13,649 nucleotides of DNA from Dehalococcoidia bacterium (GTDB lineage Bacteria > Chloroflexota > Dehalococcoidia > Dehalococcoidales > E44-bin46). Position numbers and translations under genes: made by a program. The notes below the pieces were generated by a model, which saw only the letters and a list, made by a program, of their open reading frames with translations, ran no database searches and was not told the DNA's origin. The DNA is taken from contig DAOWAU010000010.1 of NCBI GenBank assembly GCA_030634425.1, positions 1-13,649 of the forward strand, in the 5' to 3' direction. Positions 6,153 through 13,649 of this stretch are shown in pieces (position 1 is the stretch's first letter; each line of letters opens with the position of its first letter).

Positions 6153-6499
6153 CGATGGAGGTCAAACACTTAGACATAGCGGTTATTGGGGATGAGGACT
6201 TGGTTAACGGATTGAGGCTGGGGGGGGTACGCCGTTACCGGGTAATACAAGACGATTCCGCTGACGAGGTTAGGCAGGCTCTAACCGAGTTTATGGAGGA
6301 GCCCGAGATTGGCATAATAGTGATATTGGAAGACTATGCAAAGCATGTTGAGGATTTGATCGCTCAAGCTCAAGAAAGGAAGGGCTCGCCCTCGGTAGTC
6401 ATTGAAGTCCCGTCAAAACGTGGTACTCGCTATGAGGATGTAGCTAGGTATTACAAATCTTACATCAGAAAATTTATTGGGTTTAATATAGAAATCTAA
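6149..6499 (+). CDS. atpF: A/V-type ATP synthase subunit F (rotor shaft)
   Basis: A 116-residue Rossmann-like protein. The opening IAVIGDEDLVNGLRLGGV and the later EEPEIGIIVILEDYAKHV are hallmarks of subunit F, which docks on subunit D and influences ATP hydrolysis. The C-terminal helix after residue 95 is present, so the protein looks complete. The start codon overlaps the stop of subunit C (ATGA), indicating coupled translation. An eight-G run at 6220-6227 encodes part of the GG of the N-terminal motif. Confidence 0.93.
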   Translation: MTMEVKHLDIAVIGDEDLVNGLRLGGVRRYRVIQDDSADEVRQALTEFMEEPEIGIIVILEDYAKHVEDLIAQAQERKGSPSVVIEVPSKRGTRYEDVARYYKSYIRKFIGFNIEI

Positions 6500-6524
6500 C
6501 AGAGTTTTATGGAGGTGGCACGAT

Positions 6525-8276
6525 ATGGGTAAAATATGGCGCATCTCAGGCCCTCTGGTTATCGGCGAAGATATGAAAGGGGCGCAGGTCTACGAAATTG
6601 TTGAGATAGGCAGTGAGGGGCTGGTCGGCGAGGTGATAGGTCTGGAGGAAGACAAGGCGATAATCCAGGTGCATGAGGATACCCTGGAATTAAAGGTTGG
6701 TGAGACAGTCAAAAGAACAGGGGCAATTTTAACTGCTGAGTTAGGTCCCGGGATTGTGGGCTCCATTTACGATGGGTTGCAAAAATCTTTAACTGTTTTA
6801 GTAGAGGAGGATTCATTCCTAAGGCGGGGAGCCAAAGCATTTGCCCTGCCACGTGACAAGAAGTGGCAGTTCTTACCCCAGGTTAAGGCTGGAGATGTAG
6901 TGAGTGAAGGTGACATATTAGGCGTTGTTCCTGAGACCCAGCTTCTGGAACATCGGGTAATGGTGCCGATAGGCATGAAGGGTGTGATAAAGGAGATACG
7001 CAAGGGCGAGTATACCATAGAGGAGCCAATAGCGAGGTTAGAAGACAACGCTGAGATAAAAGATGTCACCATGATGCAGAGATGGCCGGTAAGAAAGCCT
7101 AGACCCTACAAGCAGAGGCTTGCTCCTTCGAAGTTACTCATTACTGGGATGAGAATTATAGATTACATGTTTCCTCTAGCCATCGGTGGTAAGGCGGCGG
7201 TGCCCGGTGGCTTTGGTACTGGCAAGACCGTTGCTTTACAGCAGCTTGCCCGATGGGCTCAGACCCAGCTAAACATTTATGTCGGCTGTGGTGAAAGAGG
7301 CAACGAGATGGCTGATGTGCTTTATAGCTTTAAAAAGCTTAAAGATCCGGCAACGGGCAGGTTGCTACAGGAGAAGGAGGTGTTTATAGCCAATACCTCC
7401 AATATGCCTGTGGTGGCTCGTGAAGCTAGCATATTTGTTGGCATTACCCTGGGTGAATACTTCAGGGATATGGGTTACGATGTTTTATTGGTGGCTGATT
7501 CGACCTCGAGGTGGGCTGAAGCTATGAGGGAGATCGGCGGCAGACTGGAAGAGATGCCTGGTGAGGAAGGTTTCCCAGCCTATCTGGGTTCGCGGCTTTA
7601 TTCATTCTACGAGAGGGCAGGACTGGTTGAATGTCTGGGTAGCCCAGATAGACAGGGTTCGGTAACGGTGGCCGGGGCAATTAGTCCTCCCGGGGCTGAT
7701 TTCAGTGAGCCGGTAACGCAGAACACGCTCAGAATAGTAGAAGCCTTGTATTCGCTGGATGTTGCTCTGGCCAACAAGAGGCACTTCCCGGCGATAAATT
7801 GGCTCACCAGTTACAGCCTTTATGTTGATGAGGTCAAGGGTTGGTGGTCTGAGGTCAGCCCGGAATGGGATGCCACCCGAGCCACCGCCTTGAAGCTACT
7901 TCAGCAAGAGGCTGAGCTGGAGGAGATTGTCCGGTTGGTAGGCCCTGAAGCCCTGCCTGAAGGGGATAAGCTGGTGCTCCTGGTAACTAGGATGATACGC
8001 GAGGATTTCCTTATGCAGAGTGCCTACCATGAAGTTGATACCTACTGCCTGCCAGTAAAAGCGCAGCTCATGCTTAAAACTATAATTAAGTTTTACGAAG
8101 TAGCTCAAAAGATGTTGGATTCAGGGGTAACTGTGGCCGAAATCCGCTCGTCTACAATAGTGCCTAGGATATCCAGAATGAAGGACATACCCAACGACGC
8201 CATTGAAACAAAGATTAAAGAATTGTGGTCGGATATGGAAACGAGCTTGGTCGCCCGGAAAGGAGGAGCATCATGA
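6525..8276 (+). CDS. atpA: A/V-type ATP synthase catalytic subunit A
   Basis: 583 residues, the usual size. An N-terminal beta barrel (to about residue 75) is followed by the A-specific 'non-homologous' insertion (roughly 110-190), then the nucleotide-binding domain with Walker A GGFGTGKT (228-235, catalytic Lys234). The GERGNE motif (256-261) contains the catalytic glutamate E257. Further on are [15 protein letters not shown] and the C-terminal helical domain. Three copies alternate with three B subunits in the head, where ATP is made or hydrolysed. A strong GGAGGTG ribosome-binding site (6511-6517) stands seven bases before ATG. The stop overlaps subunit B (ATGA). The P-loop has GGFGTGKT rather than the common GPFGSGKT, a mild variation. 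Confidence 0.98.
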   Translation: MGKIWRISGPLVIGEDMKGAQVYEIVEIGSEGLVGEVIGLEEDKAIIQVHEDTLELKVGETVKRTGAILTAELGPGIVGSIYDGLQKSLTVLVEEDSFLRRGAKAFALPRDKKWQFLPQVKAGDVVSEGDILGVVPETQLLEHRVMVPIGMKGVIKEIRKGEYTIEEPIARLEDNAEIKDVTMMQRWPVRKPRPYKQRLAPSKLLITGMRIIDYMFPLAIGGKAAVPGGFGTGKTVALQQLARWAQTQLNIYVGCGERGNEMADVLYSFKKLKDPATGRLLQEKEVFIANTSNMPVVAREASIFVGITLGEYFRDMGYDVLLVADSTSRWAEAMREIGGRLEEMPGEEGFPAYLGSRLYSFYERAGLVECLGSPDRQGSVTVAGAISPPGADFSEPVTQNTLRIVEALYSLDVALANKRHFPAINWLTSYSLYVDEVKGWWSEVSPEWDATRATALKLLQQEAELEEIVRLVGPEALPEGDKLVLLVTRMIREDFLMQSAYHEVDTYCLPVKAQLMLKTIIKFYEVAQKMLDSGVTVAEIRSSTIVPRISRMKDIPNDAIETKIKELWSDMETSLVARKGGAS

Positions 8277-9676
8277 CTTCCTCTTCGCTCTATGTAAAAG
8301 AGACAAAGGCAATCAGCCGAACGAAGGGTTCTTTGCTGGTAGCGGAAAGTATACCGGATATAAAGTTTGGCGAAATCGTTGATGTTTTGCTTTCTAACGG
8401 GGAGGTGAAGCGTGGTCAAGCGATAGACATCAGCAAAGAGGTAACCATTGTTCAGGTATTCGGTGGGGTCAGCGAGGTTGACCTCCTTGACAGTAAGGTA
8501 AGATTCAAGGGGGAGACCTTAAAGTTGCCGGTATCTGTTGACATCTTGGGCAGGATCTTCAACGGAATGGGTGATCCTATAGATGGGGGGCCCTCGGTAG
8601 TCCCAGAAGATTATCTGGATGTTAGTGGTGAGCCTATCAACCCGGCTGGCCGTGAGCCTCCTGCCGAATTTATTGAAACTGGTATCTCATGTATAGATGG
8701 TCTGAACGCTTTGGTCAGAGGACAGAAGCTGCCCATCTTTAGTGGCTCGGGACTGCCTCATAACCGAATTGCGGCTCAAATAATCAGGCAGGCTTCAGTT
8801 AAAGGAAAAGAGGAGCAGTTTGCTATGGTTTTTGCCGCTATCGGTGTCAGCTATGATGATGCCGCCTTCTTTATGAAGAATCTGGAGCAGACCGGCGCTC
8901 GAGAAAGGACGGTGGCTTTTATCAACACTGCCTCCGACCCTGTCATAGAGCGAATATCAACACCCAGATTGGCATTGACGGCCGGTGAATACTTGGCCTG
9001 GAGGCAAGGTATGCATGTATTGGTTATCCTCACCGACATGACCAACTACTGTGAGGCTCTGCGTGAGCTCTCGGCCATGCGGGAGGAGATACCATCAAGG
9101 CGTGGCTATCCGGGATATATGTATACTGACCTGGCCACCATGTATGAGCGGGCAGGCAGGATTTTTGGGCAAGAAGGTTCAGTAACTATCCTGCCCATCC
9201 TGACCATGCCTGATGACGATATAACTCACCCTATACCTGACCAAACTGGATACATAACAGAGGGGCAGATTGTTCTTTCCCGAGAGTTGGAGAGAAAGGG
9301 GGTATATCCCCCAATAGATGTCTTCCTATCACTTTCGCGAATGATGAAAGGGGGTATCGGGCCAGGCAAAACTAGGGAAGACCATAATAATGTCTTCATG
9401 CAGCTTTATGCCGCTTATGCTGAGGGGTGTAACCTGAGGGAGATATCAACCATCATCGGCACCGAGGCATTAGGCGAAAGGGATAGGATATACTTGGCCA
9501 ATGCTGATAATTTCGAGAGGGAATTTATCTCTCAGGGAGAGCTTGAGAAAAGGAAGGTGGAGGAGACGTTAGACATCGGTTGGAGGCTATTCTCAGTATT
9601 GCCTGAAGAGGACCTGAAACTAATTAGCGAGGAGTTGATTAAGAAGTACCTGCCGAAATACAGAGAGAAGGCTTAA
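8273..9676 (+). CDS. atpB: A/V-type ATP synthase regulatory subunit B
   Basis: 467 residues from the ATG that overlaps the stop of subunit A (ATGA). AGGAGG at 8261-8266 is six bases upstream, so the in-frame GTG further up at 8225 is not the start. B resembles A but has no Walker A lysine; the position is occupied by the FSGSGLPHN motif typical of B. The SLSR motif near residue 356 supplies the arginine finger (R350 in Enterococcus NtpB) that reaches the catalytic site of A, followed by [11 protein letters not shown]. The C-terminus KKYLPKY is typical. It is a non-catalytic partner forming the A3B3 head. Confidence 0.97.
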   Translation: MTSSSLYVKETKAISRTKGSLLVAESIPDIKFGEIVDVLLSNGEVKRGQAIDISKEVTIVQVFGGVSEVDLLDSKVRFKGETLKLPVSVDILGRIFNGMGDPIDGGPSVVPEDYLDVSGEPINPAGREPPAEFIETGISCIDGLNALVRGQKLPIFSGSGLPHNRIAAQIIRQASVKGKEEQFAMVFAAIGVSYDDAAFFMKNLEQTGARERTVAFINTASDPVIERISTPRLALTAGEYLAWRQGMHVLVILTDMTNYCEALRELSAMREEIPSRRGYPGYMYTDLATMYERAGRIFGQEGSVTILPILTMPDDDITHPIPDQTGYITEGQIVLSRELERKGVYPPIDVFLSLSRMMKGGIGPGKTREDHNNVFMQLYAAYAEGCNLREISTIIGTEALGERDRIYLANADNFEREFISQGELEKRKVEETLDIGWRLFSVLPEEDLKLISEELIKKYLPKYREKA

Positions 9677-9686
9677 AGATAGGAAA

Positions 9687-10322
9687 ATGCCACAGCAGCT
9701 TATTAGAGTAGCCAGGCCAACAAAGATTGAGCTGATAAAGCTAAGGCGCCGTCTTGTTTTGGCAGCTAGAATACAAAAGATAATAAAGGATAGAGTGTCA
9801 ATACTAATCCTAGAATTTTTACAAATAGCCAGACAGACGGTAGAGACTAAGAGAGCGCTGCTTGAAGAGTTCTCGCAGGGTTACAAAGCCTTATCAATTG
9901 CTGTGGGATATCACGGTTATGTAGCTCTGGAGAAGGAATTAATAGCCAGTGAGAGGGGTTTAGCAGTTGCTGCTGGCTTAAGGAATGTAGGCGGGGTGAG
10001 AATTCCCGCCTTTGAGTTAAAGGAGGCAAAAGGGGCGCTAAGGGGATATAGTCTGGTTGACACATCTTCGTGCTTGGATCAGACAGCCCAGCTATCAGAA
10101 AAGTGTCTGGAAACTATTGCCGAGTTGGCTGAGTTCCAGAGGAGTCTGGAGCTACTGGGTGAGGAAATAAATAGGACGAAGAGAATACTCAATGCCCTGG
10201 AATATCTGATAATTCCCGGTCTACAAGCGACGATAAAGTACCTGTACATGAAGTTTGAGGAGCGGGATAGGGAAGAGAAGTCGCGGTTAAAGCGAGTAAA
10301 GGTACTTTTGGAGCAAAGATAG
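9687..10322 (+). CDS. atpD: A/V-type ATP synthase subunit D (central rotor shaft)
   Basis: 211 residues with long N- and C-terminal helices that form the antiparallel coiled-coil shaft turning inside the A3B3 head. The N-terminal PTKIELIKLRRRLVLAARIQKIIKDR pattern (residues 11 to 36) and the C-terminal RTKRILNALEYLIIPGL motif are characteristic. It starts ten bases after subunit B; the AGGA before ATG 9687 is closely spaced, so the start is set mainly by family alignment. Last ATPase gene of the classical set. Confidence 0.95.
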   Translation: MPQQLIRVARPTKIELIKLRRRLVLAARIQKIIKDRVSILILEFLQIARQTVETKRALLEEFSQGYKALSIAVGYHGYVALEKELIASERGLAVAAGLRNVGGVRIPAFELKEAKGALRGYSLVDTSSCLDQTAQLSEKCLETIAELAEFQRSLELLGEEINRTKRILNALEYLIIPGLQATIKYLYMKFEERDREEKSRLKRVKVLLEQR

Positions 10323-10325
10323 CAG

Positions 10326-10757
10326 ATGGCTGACGAGCTACCCTATGATAAAATACTTCAGGAATGTTTAAAGGGTGAGCTTAGGATAATAAATGCCCAT
10401 CTGCCAAGCAAGCAAAAACCACTCTCCGATTTATTAAGCGAGGAATACCCCCATGTGTTATGTCGTGATGGCAGCACTCACCTTTTTAAGAGGAAGGAGC
10501 TGAAGTATCTGGCAGGCTTGCTAGATGCTGAGGAGCAAAAGGAATTATCGTTGCCTATACTAATAGGGGTGACTGCCGGCGAGGGTGAGATGGTGGTAAT
10601 ATGCCCCGGGGCGGTGGAGGAGAAGGTTATTTCAAAGATTCTTGATATGCCTGTAACCCGCAGACAAAAAGGGATTATCATATATAAACCGCAGTTAGCC
10701 ATAATAAGGAAACTGCTTAGAACAACAACGCAGTATCTATTCCCTCCTAAACTATAG
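10326..10757 (+). CDS. DUF61 / UPF0216 family protein of unknown function
   Basis: 143 residues. The features IINAHLPSKQKPLSDLL (about 21-37), RDGSTHLFKRKELKYLAGLL (47-66), LPILIGV (81-87) and the C-terminal IIIYKPQLAIIRKLLRTTTQY agree with what I recall of the DUF61/UPF0216 family, described mostly from archaea and with no established function. It starts only three bases after the stop of subunit D, so it belongs to the ATPase transcript. No membrane segment or signal peptide is seen. Its position may indicate a role in assembly or regulation of the ATPase, or simple carry-over with an archaeal-type gene cluster. The family call is from memory of its motifs and should be confirmed. Confidence 0.75.
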   Translation: MADELPYDKILQECLKGELRIINAHLPSKQKPLSDLLSEEYPHVLCRDGSTHLFKRKELKYLAGLLDAEEQKELSLPILIGVTAGEGEMVVICPGAVEEKVISKILDMPVTRRQKGIIIYKPQLAIIRKLLRTTTQYLFPPKL

Positions 10758-10769
10758 GCCTTTAGGTCA

Positions 10770-10798
10770 TTGGCCAAAGGGCCAAAAGGTGCTAACAT
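10770..10798 (+). promoter_or_regulatory. Candidate promoter for tRNA-Arg and the por operon
   Basis: TTGGCC at 10770-10775 (four of six to TTGACA) stands 17 bases before TAACAT (10793-10798), which has an extended TG at 10790-10791. Transcription would start near 10805, one base before the tRNA. The -35 is one arm of the inverted repeat TTGGCC/GGCCAA (10770-10785, AAAG loop), which could be a protein-binding site or an RNA hairpin at the end of the ATPase transcript. There is no U-run, so it is not a normal terminator. Confidence 0.4.
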
Positions 10799-10805
10799 AG
10801 GGTTA

Positions 10806-10878
10806 GCCCCTGTAGCTCAGGTGGATAGAGCACCAGCCTCCGGAGCTGGGTGCGGGCGTTCAAGTCGCCCCAGGGGCG
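10806..10878 (+). tRNA. tRNA-Arg (anticodon CCG)
   Basis: A full cloverleaf can be drawn: acceptor GCCCCTG (10806-10812) with CAGGGGC (10871-10877), D stem GCTC/GAGC (10815-10818, 10828-10831), anticodon stem CCAGC/GCTGG (10833-10837, 10845-10849), loop with anticodon CCG at 10840-10842, T stem GGGCG/CGCCC (10854-10858, 10866-10870) and loop TTCAAGT. All stems are perfectly paired. The discriminator is G and CCA is not encoded. It reads the arginine codon CGG. It lies between the ATPase cluster and porG, 38 bases before the porG start. Confidence 0.97.
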
Positions 10879-10916
10879 CTGTTTGGGCTATCAGGGGGCT
10901 AAGAAGGTTGATAAAT

Positions 10917-11477
10917 ATGGCAGAGCTTACTGAGATTAGGTGGCATGGTCGTGGTGGCCAAGGAGCGGTTACCTCTGCCGAATTAGTAGCACGGGCAGCT
11001 ATAGATGAGGGTAAACATGCTCAAGCCTTCCCTGCTTTTGGCGCTGAAAGAAGAGGAGCACCTGTCGTCGCCTTTGTCAGAATAAGTGCCAATGAGCATA
11101 TCAGGATAAGAGCCGAAATTACTGAACCTGATGTAGTAGTAGTGCTTGACCCCAGTCTATTACGTGTGGTGGATGTCGCTTCAGGACTTAAAGCCCAGGG
11201 GATTTTAGTAGTTAATAGCAAAAAACAACCAGAGCAAATCAGAAGGGAATTCGGCTTTAACTGCTCACTAGCTACGGTTGATGCTACTAAGATTGCCCGG
11301 GAACTACTTGGGGTTCCTATTGTTAATACCTCTATGATCGGAGCCCTATTAAGAGCTACTGGTATGATTAAATTAGAGTCCTTGTCCGAACCGCTGAGAC
11401 AGCGGTTCGGACGTTTAGCAGGGAGAAATATCGATGCCATGAAAAGGGCGTATGAGGAAACCTCGGTAAAGGAGTAG
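10917..11477 (+). CDS. porG: Pyruvate:ferredoxin oxidoreductase gamma subunit
   Basis: 186 residues, the family's usual length. The N-terminal IRWHGRGGQGAVTSAELVA signature and the following AFPAFGAERRGAPVVAFVRI are diagnostic for the gamma domain of 2-oxoacid:ferredoxin oxidoreductases, which helps bind coenzyme A and bridges the complex. The frame stays open upstream through the tRNA, but that cannot be coding; ATG 10917 begins the conserved domain and has a modest AAGAAGG site (10901-10907) upstream. First gene of a porG-D-A-B operon. Confidence 0.95.
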   Translation: MAELTEIRWHGRGGQGAVTSAELVARAAIDEGKHAQAFPAFGAERRGAPVVAFVRISANEHIRIRAEITEPDVVVVLDPSLLRVVDVASGLKAQGILVVNSKKQPEQIRREFGFNCSLATVDATKIARELLGVPIVNTSMIGALLRATGMIKLESLSEPLRQRFGRLAGRNIDAMKRAYEETSVKE

Positions 11478-11480
11478 TAA

Positions 11481-11774
11481 TTGGCAAAACCAGAGGGTGA
11501 GCTAGCCTGGAAGGACCTGGAAATCGGCTCCATAGTAATCGAGCCGGGAAGCGCCAGCCAATACCAAACTGGTAGCTGGAGGACAGAAAGGCCAATTATT
11601 GACCTTGACAAGTGCAACAAGTGTGGCCTGTGTTATATTTTTTGTCCTGATGTGGCTATTGGGCTGAATGGTGAGGGATATCCTGAAACCGATTTGTTCT
11701 ACTGCAAGGGATGCGGCATCTGTGCTGTGGAGTGCCCCAAGAAAGCTATTACCATGGTAGAGGAGGGAGAATGA
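11481..11774 (+). CDS. porD: Pyruvate:ferredoxin oxidoreductase delta subunit (2[4Fe-4S] ferredoxin)
   Basis: 97 residues. Two complete [4Fe-4S] motifs are present: [12 protein letters not shown] (C45, C48, C51, C55) and [12 protein letters not shown] (C75, C78, C81, C85). These two clusters relay electrons from the thiamine site to external ferredoxin. The N-terminal segment with [10 protein letters not shown] and the GSWRTERPI stretch before the first cluster are typical of PorD. The start is TTG; AAAGGAG at 11468-11474, overlapping the end of porG, lies six bases upstream. The stop overlaps the porA start (ATGA). Confidence 0.95.
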   Translation: MAKPEGELAWKDLEIGSIVIEPGSASQYQTGSWRTERPIIDLDKCNKCGLCYIFCPDVAIGLNGEGYPETDLFYCKGCGICAVECPKKAITMVEEGE

Positions 11775-12949
11775 GCGGGCAAAGAATAGGAGTAGAGGTT
11801 TCACACGCTATTGCCATAGCAGTCAGGCTGGCTAATGTGGATGTCGTATCTGCCTATCCTATCACTCCCCAGACTCATATCGTGGAGGACATTGCTGAGC
11901 TAGTAGCCGATGGCGAATTAGACGCTAGCTGCATTCCCGTTGAGTCTGAGCATTCAGCAATGAGCGCCTGCCTGGGCTCATCAGCAGTGGGGGCTAGAAC
12001 ATTTACTGCCACCGCGGGGCAGGGGTTAGAGTTGATGCACGAGGTGTTGTATGTTGCTTCATCTATGCAGCTGCCGATAGTTATGGCAGTGGCTAATCGG
12101 GCTTTGTCAGCACCGATAAACATCTGGGGCGACCATTCCGATGTTATGGCTGTCCGTGACACCGGCTGGATTCAGATATTTGCCGCCAATGGTCAGGAAA
12201 CCTTTGATAGTGTACTGTGTGCCTTCCGCATTGGCGAAGACCACAGGGTCTTGCTTCCGGTAATGGTTCACCTTGATGGTTTTTTCCTGACACACATGAT
12301 TGAGCCCATATTCATCCCGGAGCAAAGTGAGGTTGATAGATTCCTCCCTCCGTATCAATACCCCTTGCCGTTGGACCCCGACAAGCCGGTAAGTATGGGG
12401 TGTATGGGCGCACCTAACCTATATACAGAAGCGAAGAAAGCACAGGAAGTAACCTTGGCTGCAGCCAAAAAGGTAGTCCTTGAGGCCTGGAAGGAGTTCG
12501 GCAACATCTTTGGTCGCAACTACTCGCCGGTGGAGGGCTATCATAGTGAAGATGCTAAGGTGCTCCTATTAGCTATGGGTAGTTTCAGTGAGACGGCAAT
12601 GAGTGCTGTAGACGCCTTGCGGGATGAGGGCAAAGAGGTGGGCCTGATAACGCTTCGCCTGTGGCGCCCCTTCCCTTTTGAGGAATTCCGTCAAGCGGTT
12701 AAAGATGCCGAGGTTCTCATTGTATTGGATAGAGCCCTTTCCTTTGGTGGACCCGGTGGTCCGGTCTGCTCCGAGGTTAGGTCAGCCTTATATCATGAAG
12801 AGAAAAGGCCAAAGGTCATAGGCTTTGTTGGGGGTTTAGGGGGGAGAGCAATTTCCATAGACGGGTTTAAGAAGATAATCAACAGAGGTATAGAGATCGC
12901 ACAGAAGGGAAGTGAACAAGAATTTGAAATGTTTGGGGTGAGGGAATAA
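11771..12949 (+). CDS. porA: Pyruvate:ferredoxin oxidoreductase alpha subunit
   Basis: 392 residues from the ATG that overlaps the stop of porD (ATGA), with GAGGAGGG just upstream; in-frame codons further up belong to porD's region and are not the start. YPITPQT (29-35), [20 protein letters not shown] and [13 protein letters not shown] belong to the pyrimidine-binding domain that activates the thiamine diphosphate. [19 protein letters not shown] and [15 protein letters not shown] fit the pyruvate-specific PorA group rather than the 2-oxoglutarate or indolepyruvate ones. The C-terminal [17 protein letters not shown] is typical. With PorB it makes acetyl-CoA, CO2 and reduced ferredoxin from pyruvate, or runs in reverse for CO2 fixation. 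Confidence 0.95.
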   Translation: MSGQRIGVEVSHAIAIAVRLANVDVVSAYPITPQTHIVEDIAELVADGELDASCIPVESEHSAMSACLGSSAVGARTFTATAGQGLELMHEVLYVASSMQLPIVMAVANRALSAPINIWGDHSDVMAVRDTGWIQIFAANGQETFDSVLCAFRIGEDHRVLLPVMVHLDGFFLTHMIEPIFIPEQSEVDRFLPPYQYPLPLDPDKPVSMGCMGAPNLYTEAKKAQEVTLAAAKKVVLEAWKEFGNIFGRNYSPVEGYHSEDAKVLLLAMGSFSETAMSAVDALRDEGKEVGLITLRLWRPFPFEEFRQAVKDAEVLIVLDRALSFGGPGGPVCSEVRSALYHEEKRPKVIGFVGGLGGRAISIDGFKKIINRGIEIAQKGSEQEFEMFGVRE

Positions 12950-13649
12950 TGGGGGACTATGTTACTTTTGGCAAGCGCTCGGTAACTAAGGAGGAATACT
13001 TCGCTCCCGGTCACCGTGCTTGTTTGGGTTGTGCCGAAGCTTTAGCAGTAAGGCTGGCCTGCAAAGCGTTAGGGCGGAATGCGATAATTGTTAGCGCCAC
13101 TGGTTGTATGGAAGTAATTTCATCAGTGCTCCCTTATACCTCCTGGCGCGTTCCCTGGATTCATACCCTGTTTGAGAATACAGCAGCAGTAGCTTCAGGT
13201 ATAGAGGCCGGCTTAAAGGTCATGACGAGAAACGGGAAGCGTCCAGCCAAGGAGGCAAAGGTGGTGGTGATGGCTGGTGATGGCGGAACCAGTGATATCG
13301 GGCTTCAGGCACTATCTGGAGCCTTAGAGAGGGGACACGACTTCCTTTATATTTGCCTTGACAATGAAGCCTATATGAATACCGGAATTCAACGGTCTTC
13401 GGCTACTCCCTACGGTGCTTCTACTACCACTGCCCCAGCCGGTACCCGTAGCATAGGCCAGGTTACCTGGAAGAAGAATATGCCGGCAATCGCCGCTGCT
13501 CATGATATACCCTACGTAGCTACTGCCTGTCCCAGCTACCCCTTTGATTTGATGGATAAAGTGGCCAAGGCAGCAGCAGTCCACGGGCCGACTTATGTTC
13601 ATATCTTATCAGTTTGCCCCACTGGTTGGGGATGTGCCCCTGATTTAGC
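12949..13649 (+). CDS. porB: Pyruvate:ferredoxin oxidoreductase beta subunit, C-terminus off the window
   Basis: The start ATG shares one base with the stop of porA (TAATG). 233 codons are visible. The thiamine diphosphate/Mg2+ motif begins with GDG (110-112) and ends at NEAYMNTG (139-146). Cysteines C25, C28, C53 and C223 correspond to the ligands of the catalytic-subunit [4Fe-4S] cluster, and PTGWG after C223 is conserved. PorB binds thiamine diphosphate and carries out decarboxylation. The family is usually about 300 residues, so roughly a quarter is missing to the right. No frame disruption is seen. Confidence 0.96.
   Translation, partial: MGDYVTFGKRSVTKEEYFAPGHRACLGCAEALAVRLACKALGRNAIIVSATGCMEVISSVLPYTSWRVPWIHTLFENTAAVASGIEAGLKVMTRNGKRPAKEAKVVVMAGDGGTSDIGLQALSGALERGHDFLYICLDNEAYMNTGIQRSSATPYGASTTTAPAGTRSIGQVTWKKNMPAIAAAHDIPYVATACPSYPFDLMDKVAKAAAVHGPTYVHILSVCPTGWGCAPDL

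Noticed and set aside
8225..8272. GTG start giving ATPase subunit B 16 extra residues
   Set aside because: AGGAGG lies six bases before ATG 8273, which overlaps the subunit A stop as ATGA; family members begin near that point.
10770..10785. Intrinsic terminator at the end of the ATPase operon
   Set aside because: The TTGGCC/GGCCAA stem is short and is followed by AAGGTGC, with no U-run.
10770..10916. Upstream extension of porG with 49 extra codons
   Set aside because: The extension runs straight through the perfectly folded tRNA-Arg; the conserved domain begins at ATG 10917.
11021..11620. 199-codon open frame on the minus strand opposite porG and porD
   Set aside because: No recognisable motif, and it is fully overlapped by conserved por genes; a shadow frame.
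11711..11770. Upstream start for porA within porD
   Set aside because: This segment is the second iron-sulfur motif region of porD in another frame; the family N-terminus fits ATG 11771.
1..13649. CRISPR arrays, insertion sequences or phage genes
   Set aside because: No regularly spaced repeats, transposase, integrase or terminal inverted repeats are visible anywhere in the window.

Overview
The window reads as a dense stretch of an anaerobic bacterial chromosome. It carries a complete A/V-type (vacuolar-like) ATP synthase operon, then a tRNA-Arg gene and the start-to-middle of a four-subunit pyruvate:ferredoxin oxidoreductase operon (porGDAB). At the left edge a short divergent operon encodes an endonuclease III-type glycosylase (its C-terminus lies off the window) and a small staphylococcal-nuclease-like protein. 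The promoters (TATAAT -10 boxes, one with an extended TG) and the strong Shine-Dalgarno sites look bacterial. In contrast, the ATPase gene order (H-I-K-K-E-C-F-A-B-D), a DUF61/UPF0216 gene after subunit D and the porG-D-A-B order all resemble archaeal arrangements. An anaerobic bacterium such as a member of the Chloroflexota (Dehalococcoidia-like) would fit, but this is a guess from style, not a phylogeny.

Layout. 1-854 (minus): SNase-like gene and nth, joined by a TAATG stop/start overlap. 855-1153: a 299-base divergent regulatory region with a promoter in each direction, a tandem TTGGCAAA repeat between them, and a roughly 150-nt leader before the ATPase operon that can form several helices, some mutually exclusive. 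1154-10757 (plus): the ATPase genes plus DUF61, tightly packed with several ATGA overlaps. 10770-10878: a probable promoter and tRNA-Arg(CCG). 10917-13649: porG, porD, porA and partial porB.

Function. Pyruvate:ferredoxin oxidoreductase would supply reduced ferredoxin and acetyl-CoA, and the ATPase would interconvert ATP and an ion gradient. The most interesting part is the ion-carrying c (K) subunit, present as two tandem 156-residue genes. The second copy has every residue equivalent to the Na+ ligands of Enterococcus hirae NtpK (L55, T58, Q59, Q106, E136). The first copy keeps the key Glu136 but has I55, S58 and, strikingly, Lys106. It also has a weak ribosome-binding site and a G9 and a G7 tract near its start. 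The two copies share a perfectly identical 71-bp patch, which suggests recent gene conversion. The structured leader and the Na+-type c subunit together suggest an ATPase that may use Na+ and may be controlled by an ion-responsive leader. The first half of that idea rests on visible residues; the second is a hypothesis.
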